Source: Sagittula salina
GTDB lineage: Bacteria > Pseudomonadota > Alphaproteobacteria > Rhodobacterales > Rhodobacteraceae
NCBI RefSeq assembly: GCF_017813235.1
Contig: NZ_JAGISH010000001.1
Coordinates: 434,001 to 498,000 of the forward strand
DNA: 64,000 nt
Direction of reading: 5' to 3'
The notes under the pieces were generated by a model. The model made no database searches. It saw only the letters and a list, made by a program, of their open reading frames with translations, and was not told the origin of the DNA. Position 1 is the first letter of the stretch. Every line of letters begins with the position of its first letter. A program made the translations under genes and the position numbers. This document shows, piece by piece, positions 41,981 through 50,270 of the stretch.

Positions 41981-43585
41981 TCAGTGGCCGCCGAGGATGC
42001 CGGTGCGCACACCGTAGTCCACCGCCAGCTGATAATCCGGGTCATCGTCGGAATCGACCATCAGGTGTCCCGCCTTCGACAGCAGCCGGTGGCAGTCGCG
42101 CGAAAGATGGCGCAGCTGGACGGTCTTGTCCTGCGACTCGTACTTGGCGGCGAGCGCTTCGATCGCCTGCAGGGCGGACTGATCCACAACGCGGCTTGCT
42201 GCGAAATCCACCACCACCAGAGACGGGTCGTTCGTCACATCGAAGAGCTCGATAAAGCCTTCGGAAGAACCGAAGAACAGCGGACCCTGCACCTGATAGA
42301 CCTTGGCCCCCTCGGGAGTCAGGTAGGTCGTGGCGTGGATGCGGCGGGCGTTGTTCCACGCATAGGCCAGCGCGCTGACGATCACACCGACGACCACCGC
42401 CACGGCAAGATCCGCGTAGACCGTCACCACGGTCACCAGCAGAATGACGAAAGCGTCGATCAGCGGCACCTTGCGCAGGATCGTGAGGGAGTTCCACGCG
42501 AAGGTGCCAATTACCACCATGAACATCACGCCAACCAGCGCCGCCAGCGGGATCAGCTCGATCAGCGGTGAGGCCACGAGGATGAAGCTGAGCAGGAAGA
42601 GCGCCGCCGCGATGCCCGCGATGCGGGTCCGGCCGCCGGATTTCACATTGATCATCGACTGGCCGATCATTGCACAGCCGCCCATGCCGCCGAAGAAGCC
42701 GGTGACCACGTTGGCCGCGCCTTGCGCCATGCACTCCTGGCTCGCCCCGCCGCGCTGGCCGGTCATTTCACCGACGAGGTTCAGCGTCAGCAGCGACTCG
42801 ATCAGGCCGATCGCCGCGAGGATGACCGCGTAGGGGAGGATGATGTGCAGCGTCTCGAGGTTCAGCGGCACAGCCGGGATGTGGAACGGGGGGAAGCCGC
42901 CCTGAATGGAGGCCATATCCCCGACGCGCGGCGTGTCGAGCCCGAAGAGAATGACGACGACGGCGGTGATGGCGATCCCCGCCAGCGGGGCCGGCACGAT
43001 TTTCGTGAGTTTCGGCAGGCCCCAGACCACCAGCATGGTCAGCCCGACAAGCCCCAGCATGATCACGAGCGGCAGGCCGGTCAGCCATTCAGTCCCGCCG
43101 GTCCCTGGCTCCTTGAACTGGGTCAGCTGCGCCAGGAAAATCACGATGGCCAGCCCGTTGACGAAGCCCAGCATCACGGGATGCGGCACCAGCCGGATGA
43201 ACTTGCCCCAATGCAGCGCACCCGCGATCAACTGAAGGATCCCCATCAACACGACTGTGGCAAAGAGGTATTCCACCCCGTGTTGCGCCACCAGCGCCAC
43301 CATGACCACCGCCAGCGCGCCGGTTGCGCCGGAAATCATGCCGGGCCGGCCGCCGAAGATCGCCGTGATGAGCCCCACGAGGAAGGCCGCATAAAGTCCC
43401 ACCAGCGGATGCACGCCCGCGACAAAGGAGAAGGCCACCGCTTCGGGTACGAGGGCCAGGGCGACCGTCAGGCCGGAAAGGATGTCTGTCTTCACCTGGC
43501 CCGGCGTCAGCACCGTGGTCGGGGAAACCCGCAGGTCGGGCATCACGAGGCGGTTGGCGAGGTTCGCCTTCACTGAGGTCTTCAT
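41981..43585 (-). CDS. SulP family anion transporter with STAS domain
   Basis: This 534-residue inner-membrane transporter of the SulP/SLC26 family has 11-14 hydrophobic segments in the first 400 residues and a C-terminal STAS domain (about 420-525). Family features are VALALVPEAVAFSFVAGVHP (about residues 37-56) and GGMGGCAMIGQSMINVKSGG (about 287-306). Members carry sulfate, bicarbonate or other anions; the substrate here cannot be told. The start at 43585 follows AAAGGAT. It is convergent with the CatB-type gene. Confidence 0.9.
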   Translation of the reverse strand: MKTSVKANLANRLVMPDLRVSPTTVLTPGQVKTDILSGLTVALALVPEAVAFSFVAGVHPLVGLYAAFLVGLITAIFGGRPGMISGATGALAVVMVALVAQHGVEYLFATVVLMGILQLIAGALHWGKFIRLVPHPVMLGFVNGLAIVIFLAQLTQFKEPGTGGTEWLTGLPLVIMLGLVGLTMLVVWGLPKLTKIVPAPLAGIAITAVVVILFGLDTPRVGDMASIQGGFPPFHIPAVPLNLETLHIILPYAVILAAIGLIESLLTLNLVGEMTGQRGGASQECMAQGAANVVTGFFGGMGGCAMIGQSMINVKSGGRTRIAGIAAALFLLSFILVASPLIELIPLAALVGVMFMVVIGTFAWNSLTILRKVPLIDAFVILLVTVVTVYADLAVAVVVGVIVSALAYAWNNARRIHATTYLTPEGAKVYQVQGPLFFGSSEGFIELFDVTNDPSLVVVDFAASRVVDQSALQAIEALAAKYESQDKTVQLRHLSRDCHRLLSKAGHLMVDSDDDPDYQLAVDYGVRTGILGGH

Positions 43586-43867
43586 CGGGGATCCTTTGCT
43601 GTCGCGCGCGGCCTGATAGCGCACCCGCGCGGGGAAGGCCACCGGCAGTTGCCACGGAGCGCCAATTTGCACGCGTCCAGTGAGAATTCCGTGAAGTGAC
43701 AATTTGCCTATTCTCGGGTCGTTTCATACGCTGGCTGCAGCATTCGGTGCCGGATTTGCCGTTTGCCCGCCCCGTTCACAGCGCGGGCTTCTGCCTCTTG
43801 CAGGCATTGGTCCGAGATGGCTAACTCGGTCCTGAACCCGGACCATGACAGAAGCCCCGAGGACTCC

Positions 43868-44737
43868 ATGACCCAGACCATGATCGCCGTGATCGGCGGC
43901 AGCGGCCTATACGATATCGACGGCCTCGAAGATGCGCGGTGGCAAGCGGTGGACACGCCCTGGGGGGCGCCATCGGACGATATCCTGACAGGCACGCTGG
44001 AGGGCGTCGCGATGGCCTTCCTGCCGCGTCACGGGCGCGGCCATGTCCATTCCCCCAGCACCGTGCCCTACCGCGCCAACATCGACGCGTTAAAGCGGCT
44101 CGGGGCGACGGACGTGATTTCCGTCTCTGCCTGTGGATCGTTCCGCGAGGAAATGGCACCGGGGCATTTCCTCATTGTGGACGACTTCATCGACCGGACG
44201 TTTGCACGCGAGAAGAGTTTCTTCGGGACCGGCTGCGTGGCACATGTCTCCGTCGCACATCCCACCTGCCCGCGGCTGGGCGACGCGTGTTTCACTGCGG
44301 CCGAAGCCGCAGGGATCACCATCCATAAGGGCGGCACCTACCTCGCGATGGAGGGGCCGCAGTTTTCCTCCATGGCGGAGTCGAAGTTGTACCGAAGCTG
44401 GGGCTGTGATGTGATCGGCATGACCAACATGCCGGAGGCCAAGCTCGCCCGCGAGGCAGAGCTTTGTTACGCTTCCGTCGCCATGATCACGGACTACGAC
44501 AGCTGGCACCCGGACCACGGCGCGGTGGATATCAACGAGATCATCAAGGTGCTGACCGGCAATGCCGACAAGGGACGCGAGATGGTCCGCCGTCTGCCGG
44601 CTCTGCTGGGCGCTGACCGCGCACCTTGCCCGCACCACTGCGACCGGGCGCTGGAATATGCGGTGATGACCGCACCGGAAAAGCGCGACCCCGCGCTTCT
44701 GGCGAAGCTCGACGCAGTGGCGGGGCGCGTCCTCTGA
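43868..44737 (+). CDS. mtnP: S-methyl-5'-thioadenosine phosphorylase
   Basis: MtnP splits methylthioadenosine to adenine and 5-methylthioribose-1-phosphate, part of methionine and adenine salvage. The 289-residue protein has IAVIGGSGLYDIDGL at the start, the phosphate site RHGRGHVHSPSTVPYRAN (about residues 56-73) and YLAMEGPQFSSMAES (about 158-172) with the substrate-binding Met-Glu. The start at 43868 matches the family; the frame is open further back without support. Apt, which re-uses the adenine, is three genes downstream. Confidence 0.95.
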   Translation: MTQTMIAVIGGSGLYDIDGLEDARWQAVDTPWGAPSDDILTGTLEGVAMAFLPRHGRGHVHSPSTVPYRANIDALKRLGATDVISVSACGSFREEMAPGHFLIVDDFIDRTFAREKSFFGTGCVAHVSVAHPTCPRLGDACFTAAEAAGITIHKGGTYLAMEGPQFSSMAESKLYRSWGCDVIGMTNMPEAKLAREAELCYASVAMITDYDSWHPDHGAVDINEIIKVLTGNADKGREMVRRLPALLGADRAPCPHHCDRALEYAVMTAPEKRDPALLAKLDAVAGRVL

Positions 44738-45420
44738 CGCGCGGGGCGGCATACGCCCGGTTCCCCTGGTTGCTTCTGGTCTGCCTTGCGGCGCCACTGG
44801 CAGCCGGGGAACCCGACTACATCGAGAGCGACGGCCACCTGTCGGACAGCGATTTTTATCGACTGGTGGCCTGCGCGGCGCCGCCGGGTGACCCGTGCGT
44901 GCGCCCCATGCTGCGCTGGAGGACCGACCGTCCCGTGACGGTGACGATCGCCTCCGTGGACCCGGCCTTCCTCGGGGGGAAACAGCTGCGCGCCCGCGCC
45001 GCACTGGAACGCGCGGTGCAGTATATCAACACCGCCGATGCCGGCATCCGAATGCAACACGTCGACGGGCCGGCGGATGTAAGGATTCATTTCGTCGCCA
45101 GCAACGGCAGCGCGCCGCTCCAGAATACCGGTATCGACGGCGCAGATGGTCTGCGGGTCACCGGCGCGCGTGTCATCACGTGGTCGCGGCAGGACACCCA
45201 CAAGATCCAGCGCGCGACGATCCTGTTCGGCACGCGCCTTCACATCCGCCACTACGAATCCGCCATGCTCGAAGAACTGACTCAGGCGCTCGGCCTGATG
45301 ACTGACATTCGCAATCCATACTATGAAGGGGTGTCGATCTTCAGCCAGGACAGCAATGACACGAAACAATTCGGCGCGCAGGACCTGATGGCCCTTCGGC
45401 GTCATTACCCAAAGGAATGA
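44734..45420 (+). CDS. DUF2927 domain exported protein, probable CTG start
   Basis: This exported protein of the DUF2927 family ends with the conserved block YESAMLEELTQALGLMTDI and IFSQDSNDTKQFGAQDLMALR. Its zincin-like arrangement lacks an intact HExxH, so activity is unknown. A signal peptide TRGAAYARFPWLLLVCLAAPLAAG begins directly at a CTG (44734) that overlaps the mtnP stop as CTGA. No ATG, GTG or TTG lies at a suitable place: the nearest ATG (44626) would overlap mtnP by 110 bp, and the TTG inside the hydrophobic core would remove the positive n-region. Start inferred; product about 228 residues. Confidence 0.7.
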   Translation: MTRGAAYARFPWLLLVCLAAPLAAGEPDYIESDGHLSDSDFYRLVACAAPPGDPCVRPMLRWRTDRPVTVTIASVDPAFLGGKQLRARAALERAVQYINTADAGIRMQHVDGPADVRIHFVASNGSAPLQNTGIDGADGLRVTGARVITWSRQDTHKIQRATILFGTRLHIRHYESAMLEELTQALGLMTDIRNPYYEGVSIFSQDSNDTKQFGAQDLMALRRHYPKE

Positions 45421-45424
45421 AACC

Positions 45425-46048
45425 TTGGACTTGACCACATGGGCGACCTTTGTCGCCGCCTCTGCCGCGCTGTTGCTGATCCCGGGACCGACTGTCCTGC
45501 TGGTTCTGTCCTACGCATTGTCAAAGGGACGCACCGTGGCCGTCGCTTCCGCCGCCGGGGTGGCGACCGGGGATTTCATCGCCATGACCGCCTCTCTGGC
45601 GGGGTTGGGGGCACTGGTCGCCGCCTCCGCCACGCTGTTCACCTTGCTGAAATGGGCAGGCGCGGTCTATCTCGTGTGGCTGGGAATCCGGCTGGTCCGC
45701 TCGGCACCGGCGAAGGGCATGATCCTGCCTGACAGCCCGGATGTGAGAGCGCGCGGCGTCTACCTGCACAATGCCACCGTCACGGCCCTGAACCCCAAGA
45801 GCATCGCCTTCTTCGTGGCCTTCGTGCCGCAGTTCGTGAATGTCGATGCGGCACTCTGGCCACAGTTCGCCGTGCTGATCGCGACCTTCGTCACGCTGGC
45901 GACGCTGAACGCGCTGACCTATGCGCTGGCGGCCGCTCGGCTGCGGCGCTGGATCACCCGGCCCGACGCGCTGACCTGGCTGACGCGCGCAGGGGGCGCG
46001 TCTCTGATCGGCATGGGGGCGCTGACCGCCACCCTCCGGCGGGTCTGA
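45425..46048 (+). CDS. LysE family exporter
   Basis: This 207-residue inner-membrane protein of the LysE/RhtB exporter family has six hydrophobic segments. The family signature LLIPGPTVLLVLSYALSKG (about residues 17-35) and TALNPKSIAFFVAFVPQF (about 120-137) are present. Substrates of such proteins are amino acids and related compounds; this one cannot be specified. It uses a TTG start at 45425 with AAAGGA 9 nt before it, 4 bp after the DUF2927 stop, so the genes from mtnP onward are probably co-transcribed. Confidence 0.88.
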   Translation: MDLTTWATFVAASAALLLIPGPTVLLVLSYALSKGRTVAVASAAGVATGDFIAMTASLAGLGALVAASATLFTLLKWAGAVYLVWLGIRLVRSAPAKGMILPDSPDVRARGVYLHNATVTALNPKSIAFFVAFVPQFVNVDAALWPQFAVLIATFVTLATLNALTYALAAARLRRWITRPDALTWLTRAGGASLIGMGALTATLRRV

Positions 46049-46085
46049 CGCCAGAGCAGTCCGACGCCGGGGCGGGCAGCGCGTC

Positions 46086-46262
46086 CTAAGGTTCGCCTCC
46101 CCCGGCGAGGAAGGCCCGGATGAAGCGCCGAACCTCACGCGATGCGGTGGTATCGCGTTCCTTGCACAGCGCAACGAAGGCGTCGCGGTCCTCACGGTCA
46201 AGTCGCAGCACAAGCTGCGCGTCCTTGCCGTCCTTTTTTTTGCTCTTGTCCGATTTCGACAT
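46086..46262 (-). CDS. Small ribbon-helix-helix (CopG-like) protein
   Basis: This 58-residue gene is shorter than typical annotation cut-offs. It starts MSKSDKSKKKDGKDAQLVLR and continues with LDREDRDAFVALCKERDTTA and SREVRRFIRAF. That is a basic N-terminus, one short polar strand (AQLVLRL) and two helices separated by a turn, the ribbon-helix-helix pattern of small dimeric DNA-binding proteins. It is divergent from the 37-residue gene at 46387, with the palindrome TTGTATATACAA between them, suggesting that it regulates that promoter and its own. The frame has eight A in a row (KKK), so it is sensitive to slippage. The call rests on fold pattern only. Confidence 0.6.
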   Translation of the reverse strand: MSKSDKSKKKDGKDAQLVLRLDREDRDAFVALCKERDTTASREVRRFIRAFLAGGGEP

Positions 46263-46339
46263 GATCCATCCGGGCGCCAGTGTCCTGAGCGCAATCGTGT
46301 GACGATTTTCCGTTGCGGGATTAGAAGATTGTTATTACA

Positions 46340-46351
46340 TTGTATATACAA
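46340..46351. promoter_or_regulatory. Palindrome TTGTATATACAA in a divergent promoter region
   Basis: This perfect 12-bp palindrome lies in an AT-rich stretch between the ribbon-helix-helix gene and the 37-codon gene. Its core TGTATATACA also forms the centre of the palindrome at 9652-9667. It could be the operator of the ribbon-helix-helix protein; that is inferred from position. Confidence 0.5.
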
Positions 46352-46386
46352 ATTACATCGCACAGCTTTACAGAAACGGGTTCGCC

Positions 46387-46500
46387 ATGACACCATTCCT
46401 CGTCCGCTCGCTTTTCATGACTGATCGCCTCGACGGCAACCGTCCCCGACTGAACTGGATCAAACGCACGCTCTACAACTTCGGCCGCCGCCGGATCTGA
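46387..46500 (+). CDS. Possible 37-residue basic protein with its own terminator
   Basis: The frame starts MTPFLVRSLFMTDRLDGNR and ends LNWIKRTLYNFGRRRI. It is basic and has a mixed hydrophobic start. An AT-rich promoter-like region lies before it and an intrinsic terminator 44 bp after it, so it reads as an independent short transcript; an attenuator upstream of apt is the alternative. No family is recognised. It is too short for statistical support. Confidence 0.4.
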   Translation: MTPFLVRSLFMTDRLDGNRPRLNWIKRTLYNFGRRRI

Positions 46501-46543
46501 CCCCCCCCGACCGGCGGGCCGCGAACCGCGGCCTTGCGCAGAG

Positions 46544-46575
46544 ACCGCCCGCAGGCTACAGGCTGGGCGGTTTTT
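46544..46575 (+). terminator. Intrinsic terminator between the 37-codon gene and apt
   Basis: ACCGCCC and GGGCGGT form a stem followed by TTTTTC. It ends 33 bp before the apt ATG. Confidence 0.8.
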
Positions 46576-46608
46576 CTTTGCCCACACCAGCCCTCCCGGA
46601 GGCCCGCC

Positions 46609-47148
46609 ATGTCGCCCCGTCCCGAGATCAAGGACTACATCCGTTCGATCCCCGACTTTCCGCATGAAGGGGTCATGTTCCGCGACGTGACCACGCTGTT
46701 TGCCGATCCACGGGGCTTTCGCATGGCGATCGATCAGCTTCTGCACCCCTACGCGGGTGTGCGGTTCGACAAGGTCGTGGGCCTTGAGGCGCGCGGCTTC
46801 ATCCTGGGTGGCGCGGTGGCGCACCAGTTGTCGGCGGGCTTCGTTCCGGTTCGCAAGAAGGGCAAACTGCCGGGCAGGACGATTGAACAGTCCTACACGC
46901 TGGAATACGGCGAGGCCACAGTGGAGGTGCATGACGACGCCATCAAGCCGGGCGAGAAGATCCTGCTGGTCGACGACCTTCTGGCCACCGGCGGCACGGC
47001 AGAAGCGGGCATCGCCCTGATCGAACGGCTGGGCGGCGAGGTGATCGGCTGCGCCTTCATTGTCGACTTGCCCGACCTCGGCGGACGCAAACGGCTGGAG
47101 AGGCTGGGTATGGAGGTTCACGCGCTGGTGGCCTACGAGGGGCTCTGA
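46609..47148 (+). CDS. apt: Adenine phosphoribosyltransferase
   Basis: Apt converts adenine and PRPP to AMP. The 179-residue protein has the type I PRTase PRPP motif [17 protein letters not shown] (about residues 121-137), the loop [12 protein letters not shown] (about 81-92) and the start region [17 protein letters not shown]. The ATG at 46609 has CGGAGG before it. It complements mtnP, which releases adenine four genes upstream, but an intrinsic terminator separates apt from that unit. Confidence 0.96.
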   Translation: MSPRPEIKDYIRSIPDFPHEGVMFRDVTTLFADPRGFRMAIDQLLHPYAGVRFDKVVGLEARGFILGGAVAHQLSAGFVPVRKKGKLPGRTIEQSYTLEYGEATVEVHDDAIKPGEKILLVDDLLATGGTAEAGIALIERLGGEVIGCAFIVDLPDLGGRKRLERLGMEVHALVAYEGL

Positions 47149-47212
47149 ACCCGCGCCGAGGCGCCTGTGCGCACCGCGGGCAAAACCCTATGCCTCATCA
47201 TTGAGATGAAAG

Positions 47213-47244
47213 AGGGGCGCAGCACCACAACGGACCGCGCCCCT
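47213..47244. terminator. Hairpin between apt and the symporter gene
   Basis: AGGGGCGC and GCGCCCCT form an 8-bp stem in the convergent space. On the minus strand it is followed by CTTTC, which would suit the symporter transcript. Confidence 0.55.
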
Positions 47245-47263
47245 GCCTGTTTTCTTTGCTGCG

Positions 47264-48622
47264 TCACTTTGCCGGGCGGTGGGCCGCGCGGGCCAGGATC
47301 GCTTCCTGCGCCGGGTCGATATGCAGATCCTCGTCCGAGATTACCCCCGCATCCGGGTTCTGGAAGACGGCCATGTCGATCTGGCCCTCGCCTTTGGCCA
47401 CGATGGTCGTGACGACCGCGTCGCCGGTGATGTTCACCGCCGTGCGGATCATATCCATCAGCCGGTCGACGCCGAGGATCAGGGCGATGCCTTCGATCGG
47501 AAGACCCACCTGCCCCAGCACCATGGTCAGCATCACGAGGCCCACGCCGGGTACGCCCGCAGTCCCGATCGAGGCCAGCACCGCCATGGCAATGACGGTC
47601 ATGTAACCGCCAAGTCCGAGGTCAATGCCGTAGACATTGGCCAGGAACACCGTCGCGACACCCTGCATGATCGCTGTGCCGTCCATATTTATCGTCGCGC
47701 CGAAGGGCACCGTGAAGGACGCCACGGAGTTGTTCACCCCCATCCGCTCCGTCACGCAGCGCAATGTGACCGGGATGGTGGCGTTTGAGGAGGCGGTGGA
47801 AAAGGCAAAGACCTGCGCCGGGCGGATCTTCTTCATGAAGGTGATGGGGCTGAGGCCGGAAAGGAGCTTCAGGTACAGCATCAGCGTGCCGAAGAGGTGC
47901 AGCAGCAGAGCACCCACCAGCACCAGTACGTAGGTCAGTACCGGGAGAAACAGGCCAAGCCCCTGCTCCGCAAAGGTTTTCGCGATCAGACAGAAGACGC
48001 CGTAGGGGGCGAAATACATGACGATCTGAACGATCTTCATCATGACCTCGTTCATGTATTCGCAGGCTTCGACAAAGGGTTTCGACCGCTCGCCCATCAT
48101 CAGAACGGCGACGCCCAGCACGATGGTGTAGAAGATGATCTGCAACATTTCGCCGCTGGCAAAGGCCGCGACGGGATTGCGCGGGATGACATTGGCGAAG
48201 GTGTCCCAGACGGAGGGCGCGTCCTTGCCAGTCACGCCCGAGGTATCGACGCCCTCCATGACAAAGCCCTGCCCCGGTGCGACCACCAGCGCGATCAGGA
48301 TGGCCACGGCAATGGCCGTGGCCGTGGTCGCGAGATAGAGACCAAAGCTCTTGCCGCCGACGCGACCGAGAATGCGGACATCGCCGATGCCCGCGACCCC
48401 ACAGATGAGCGAGAAGAAAACAAGCGGCACCACCAGCATCTGCAGCGCGTTCACGAACATGCGGCCGACCATATGGAAGAGGCCACCAACCAGATGCTTG
48501 TCGATCGCGTCCGAGTCGAGGGCATTGAAGATCACGCCGAAAACGAGTCCCAGCCCCATGGCGAGCATGATTTTCGTGGTGAGCGACATTCGCCGGTCGC
48601 CCGAGCGTGGCACTGTCGTCAT
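47264..48622 (-). CDS. Dicarboxylate/amino acid:cation symporter (DAACS family)
   Basis: This 452-residue inner-membrane symporter imports dicarboxylates or acidic amino acids with protons or sodium. Conserved DAACS features are SSNATIPVTLRCV (about residues 297-309) in the substrate hairpin and VPFGATINMDGTAIMQGVATVFLA (in parts, about 319-342). The start at 48622 follows AGGAGG. DctA (C4-dicarboxylates) and GltP (glutamate) are both possible; the sequence does not decide. It stands alone, upstream of no transport partner. Confidence 0.9.
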   Translation of the reverse strand: MTTVPRSGDRRMSLTTKIMLAMGLGLVFGVIFNALDSDAIDKHLVGGLFHMVGRMFVNALQMLVVPLVFFSLICGVAGIGDVRILGRVGGKSFGLYLATTATAIAVAILIALVVAPGQGFVMEGVDTSGVTGKDAPSVWDTFANVIPRNPVAAFASGEMLQIIFYTIVLGVAVLMMGERSKPFVEACEYMNEVMMKIVQIVMYFAPYGVFCLIAKTFAEQGLGLFLPVLTYVLVLVGALLLHLFGTLMLYLKLLSGLSPITFMKKIRPAQVFAFSTASSNATIPVTLRCVTERMGVNNSVASFTVPFGATINMDGTAIMQGVATVFLANVYGIDLGLGGYMTVIAMAVLASIGTAGVPGVGLVMLTMVLGQVGLPIEGIALILGVDRLMDMIRTAVNITGDAVVTTIVAKGEGQIDMAVFQNPDAGVISDEDLHIDPAQEAILARAAHRPAK

Positions 48623-48859
48623 GGCAGCGGCCTCCTGTTTTTCAGTGTCATGGTGCGGAACTTGGCCACTGTTCGCCACGGTGAGTTCACACGTGCCGCT
48701 TGTGTCGCGCAATCCGAGATGAGCCTGCACAGCTTTCAAACAAAAAGCGAGTTATTTTGCGTGGCCGCGAAATACGCACGGACCAGAAAAAAATCGCGGG
48801 CCCTGCGGTCCGCGACTTCGTATGAAATGCGCCTTCCTCGCCGCCTACCGGCCGACGGA

Positions 48860-50137
48860 TCAGTTCAGATTGACGATGTTGCTGTCTGTCTTGCGGCGGT
48901 TCTTGCGGTCGCAGTTGGCGTCGATGAAATCCAGCACCAGTGGCCGGATATTGTTGCGCCACGACTTGCCCGCGAAGATGCCGTAGTGACCGGCGCCCGG
49001 CTCGACGTGGCTGGCCTTCATGACGTCGGGCAGACCTGTGCAGAGATCGAGCGCAGCGATGCACTGGCCCGGAGCGGTGATGTCGTCCTTGTCACCCTCG
49101 ACCGTCTTTACCGCCACATCGGTGATCTTGCCGATGTCGACCCGGTGGCCATTCACCACGAATTCATTCTTGGCGATTTCGCACTTCTTGAAGATGCGCT
49201 CCACCGTCGAAAGGTAGAATTCGGCCGGCATGTCCATGACCGCGAGGTATTCATCATAGAAACGGTTGTGCGCATCGTGGTCCGAGGCCTCTCCGCGCGA
49301 AACGCGCATGATCTGGTCCTGAAAGGCCTTGCCGTGGCGGTCTGCGTTCATGCTCATGAAGGAGGCAAGCTGTAGCAGGCCCGGATAGACCATGCGGCCG
49401 ACGCCCTTGAACTTGAAACCGACGCGCTGGATCATCGTCTCCTCCAGCTGCCCCATGGTGACACGCGCACCGAAGTCGGTAACGTCGGTCGGCACGGCGT
49501 CCGGGTTGATCGGCCCGCCGATCAGGGTCAGCGTGCAGGGCTGTGCCTCGGGTTCGATCTCGGCCAGATAGGCCGTGGCGGCCAGCGTCAGCGGCGCGGG
49601 CTGGCAGACGGCGATAACGTGCACGTCCGGGCCGAGGAACTTCATGAAATCCGCGAGGTAGAGGGTGTAATCCTCGACGTCGAACTTGCCGGCCGAGACC
49701 GGGATGTCGCGGGCGTTGTGCCAGTCGGTGATATAGACTTCGGAGTTGACGATCAGCGATTTGACCGTTGAGCGCAGCAGGGTCGCGTAGTGGCCTGACA
49801 TCGGCGCTACCAGCAGGATCTTGCGCGGCTGCTCCTCCCGGCCCGTCACGTCGAAATGGATCAGGTCGCCAAAATCCTTTTCCACCACGGTGCGGATATC
49901 GACGAGGTGATCCTTGCCGTCCTCGCAGGTGAAGGTGCGAATGCCCCAGTCGGGCTTCACCACCATACGCTCGAAGGTGCGCTCCGTGACCTCGCCCCAG
50001 GCAGCTGCCCACTGCAGCGCGGGGTTCGGGATGGCGGAGAAGATGGGGTAGGACGCCATGGTCCGTGCGGTCGCCCCCAACCACTGGTTGGTATTCCGCA
50101 TCGCTTCCATCAGATCGTACGTCGCCATGTAGCGCAT
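48860..50137 (-). CDS. phaZ: Intracellular polyhydroxyalkanoate depolymerase
   Basis: PhaZ degrades stored polyhydroxybutyrate granules. The 425-residue protein has the alpha/beta-hydrolase pattern of intracellular depolymerases: VAPMSGHYATLLRSTV (about residues 109-124) is the oxyanion region, and HVIAVCQPAPLTLAA (about 172-186) carries the Cys nucleophile typical of this type instead of Ser. The conserved end is HYGIFAGKSWRNNIRPLV (about 387-404). The start at 50137 (MRYMATYDLMEAMR) matches relatives. It is divergent from phaC. Confidence 0.95.
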   Translation of the reverse strand: MRYMATYDLMEAMRNTNQWLGATARTMASYPIFSAIPNPALQWAAAWGEVTERTFERMVVKPDWGIRTFTCEDGKDHLVDIRTVVEKDFGDLIHFDVTGREEQPRKILLVAPMSGHYATLLRSTVKSLIVNSEVYITDWHNARDIPVSAGKFDVEDYTLYLADFMKFLGPDVHVIAVCQPAPLTLAATAYLAEIEPEAQPCTLTLIGGPINPDAVPTDVTDFGARVTMGQLEETMIQRVGFKFKGVGRMVYPGLLQLASFMSMNADRHGKAFQDQIMRVSRGEASDHDAHNRFYDEYLAVMDMPAEFYLSTVERIFKKCEIAKNEFVVNGHRVDIGKITDVAVKTVEGDKDDITAPGQCIAALDLCTGLPDVMKASHVEPGAGHYGIFAGKSWRNNIRPLVLDFIDANCDRKNRRKTDSNIVNLN

Positions 50138-50270
50138 GACAGCCACTCCTATTATCATGGGGCCGTTGCACCGTTTATGGGTGATCGGACCAGAGCCAAT
50201 TCGTCGCTTTGCCCCCCGACCCCGGCGACGTTATTTCTGCAACTGCGAAGCATACGGGGGGAAATGTTAA

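Noticed and set aside
46387..46600. Amino-acid attenuator or purine riboswitch upstream of apt
   Set aside because: The small frame has no run of one regulatory amino acid, and the leader lacks the conserved core of a purine riboswitch. A terminator alone does not support either.
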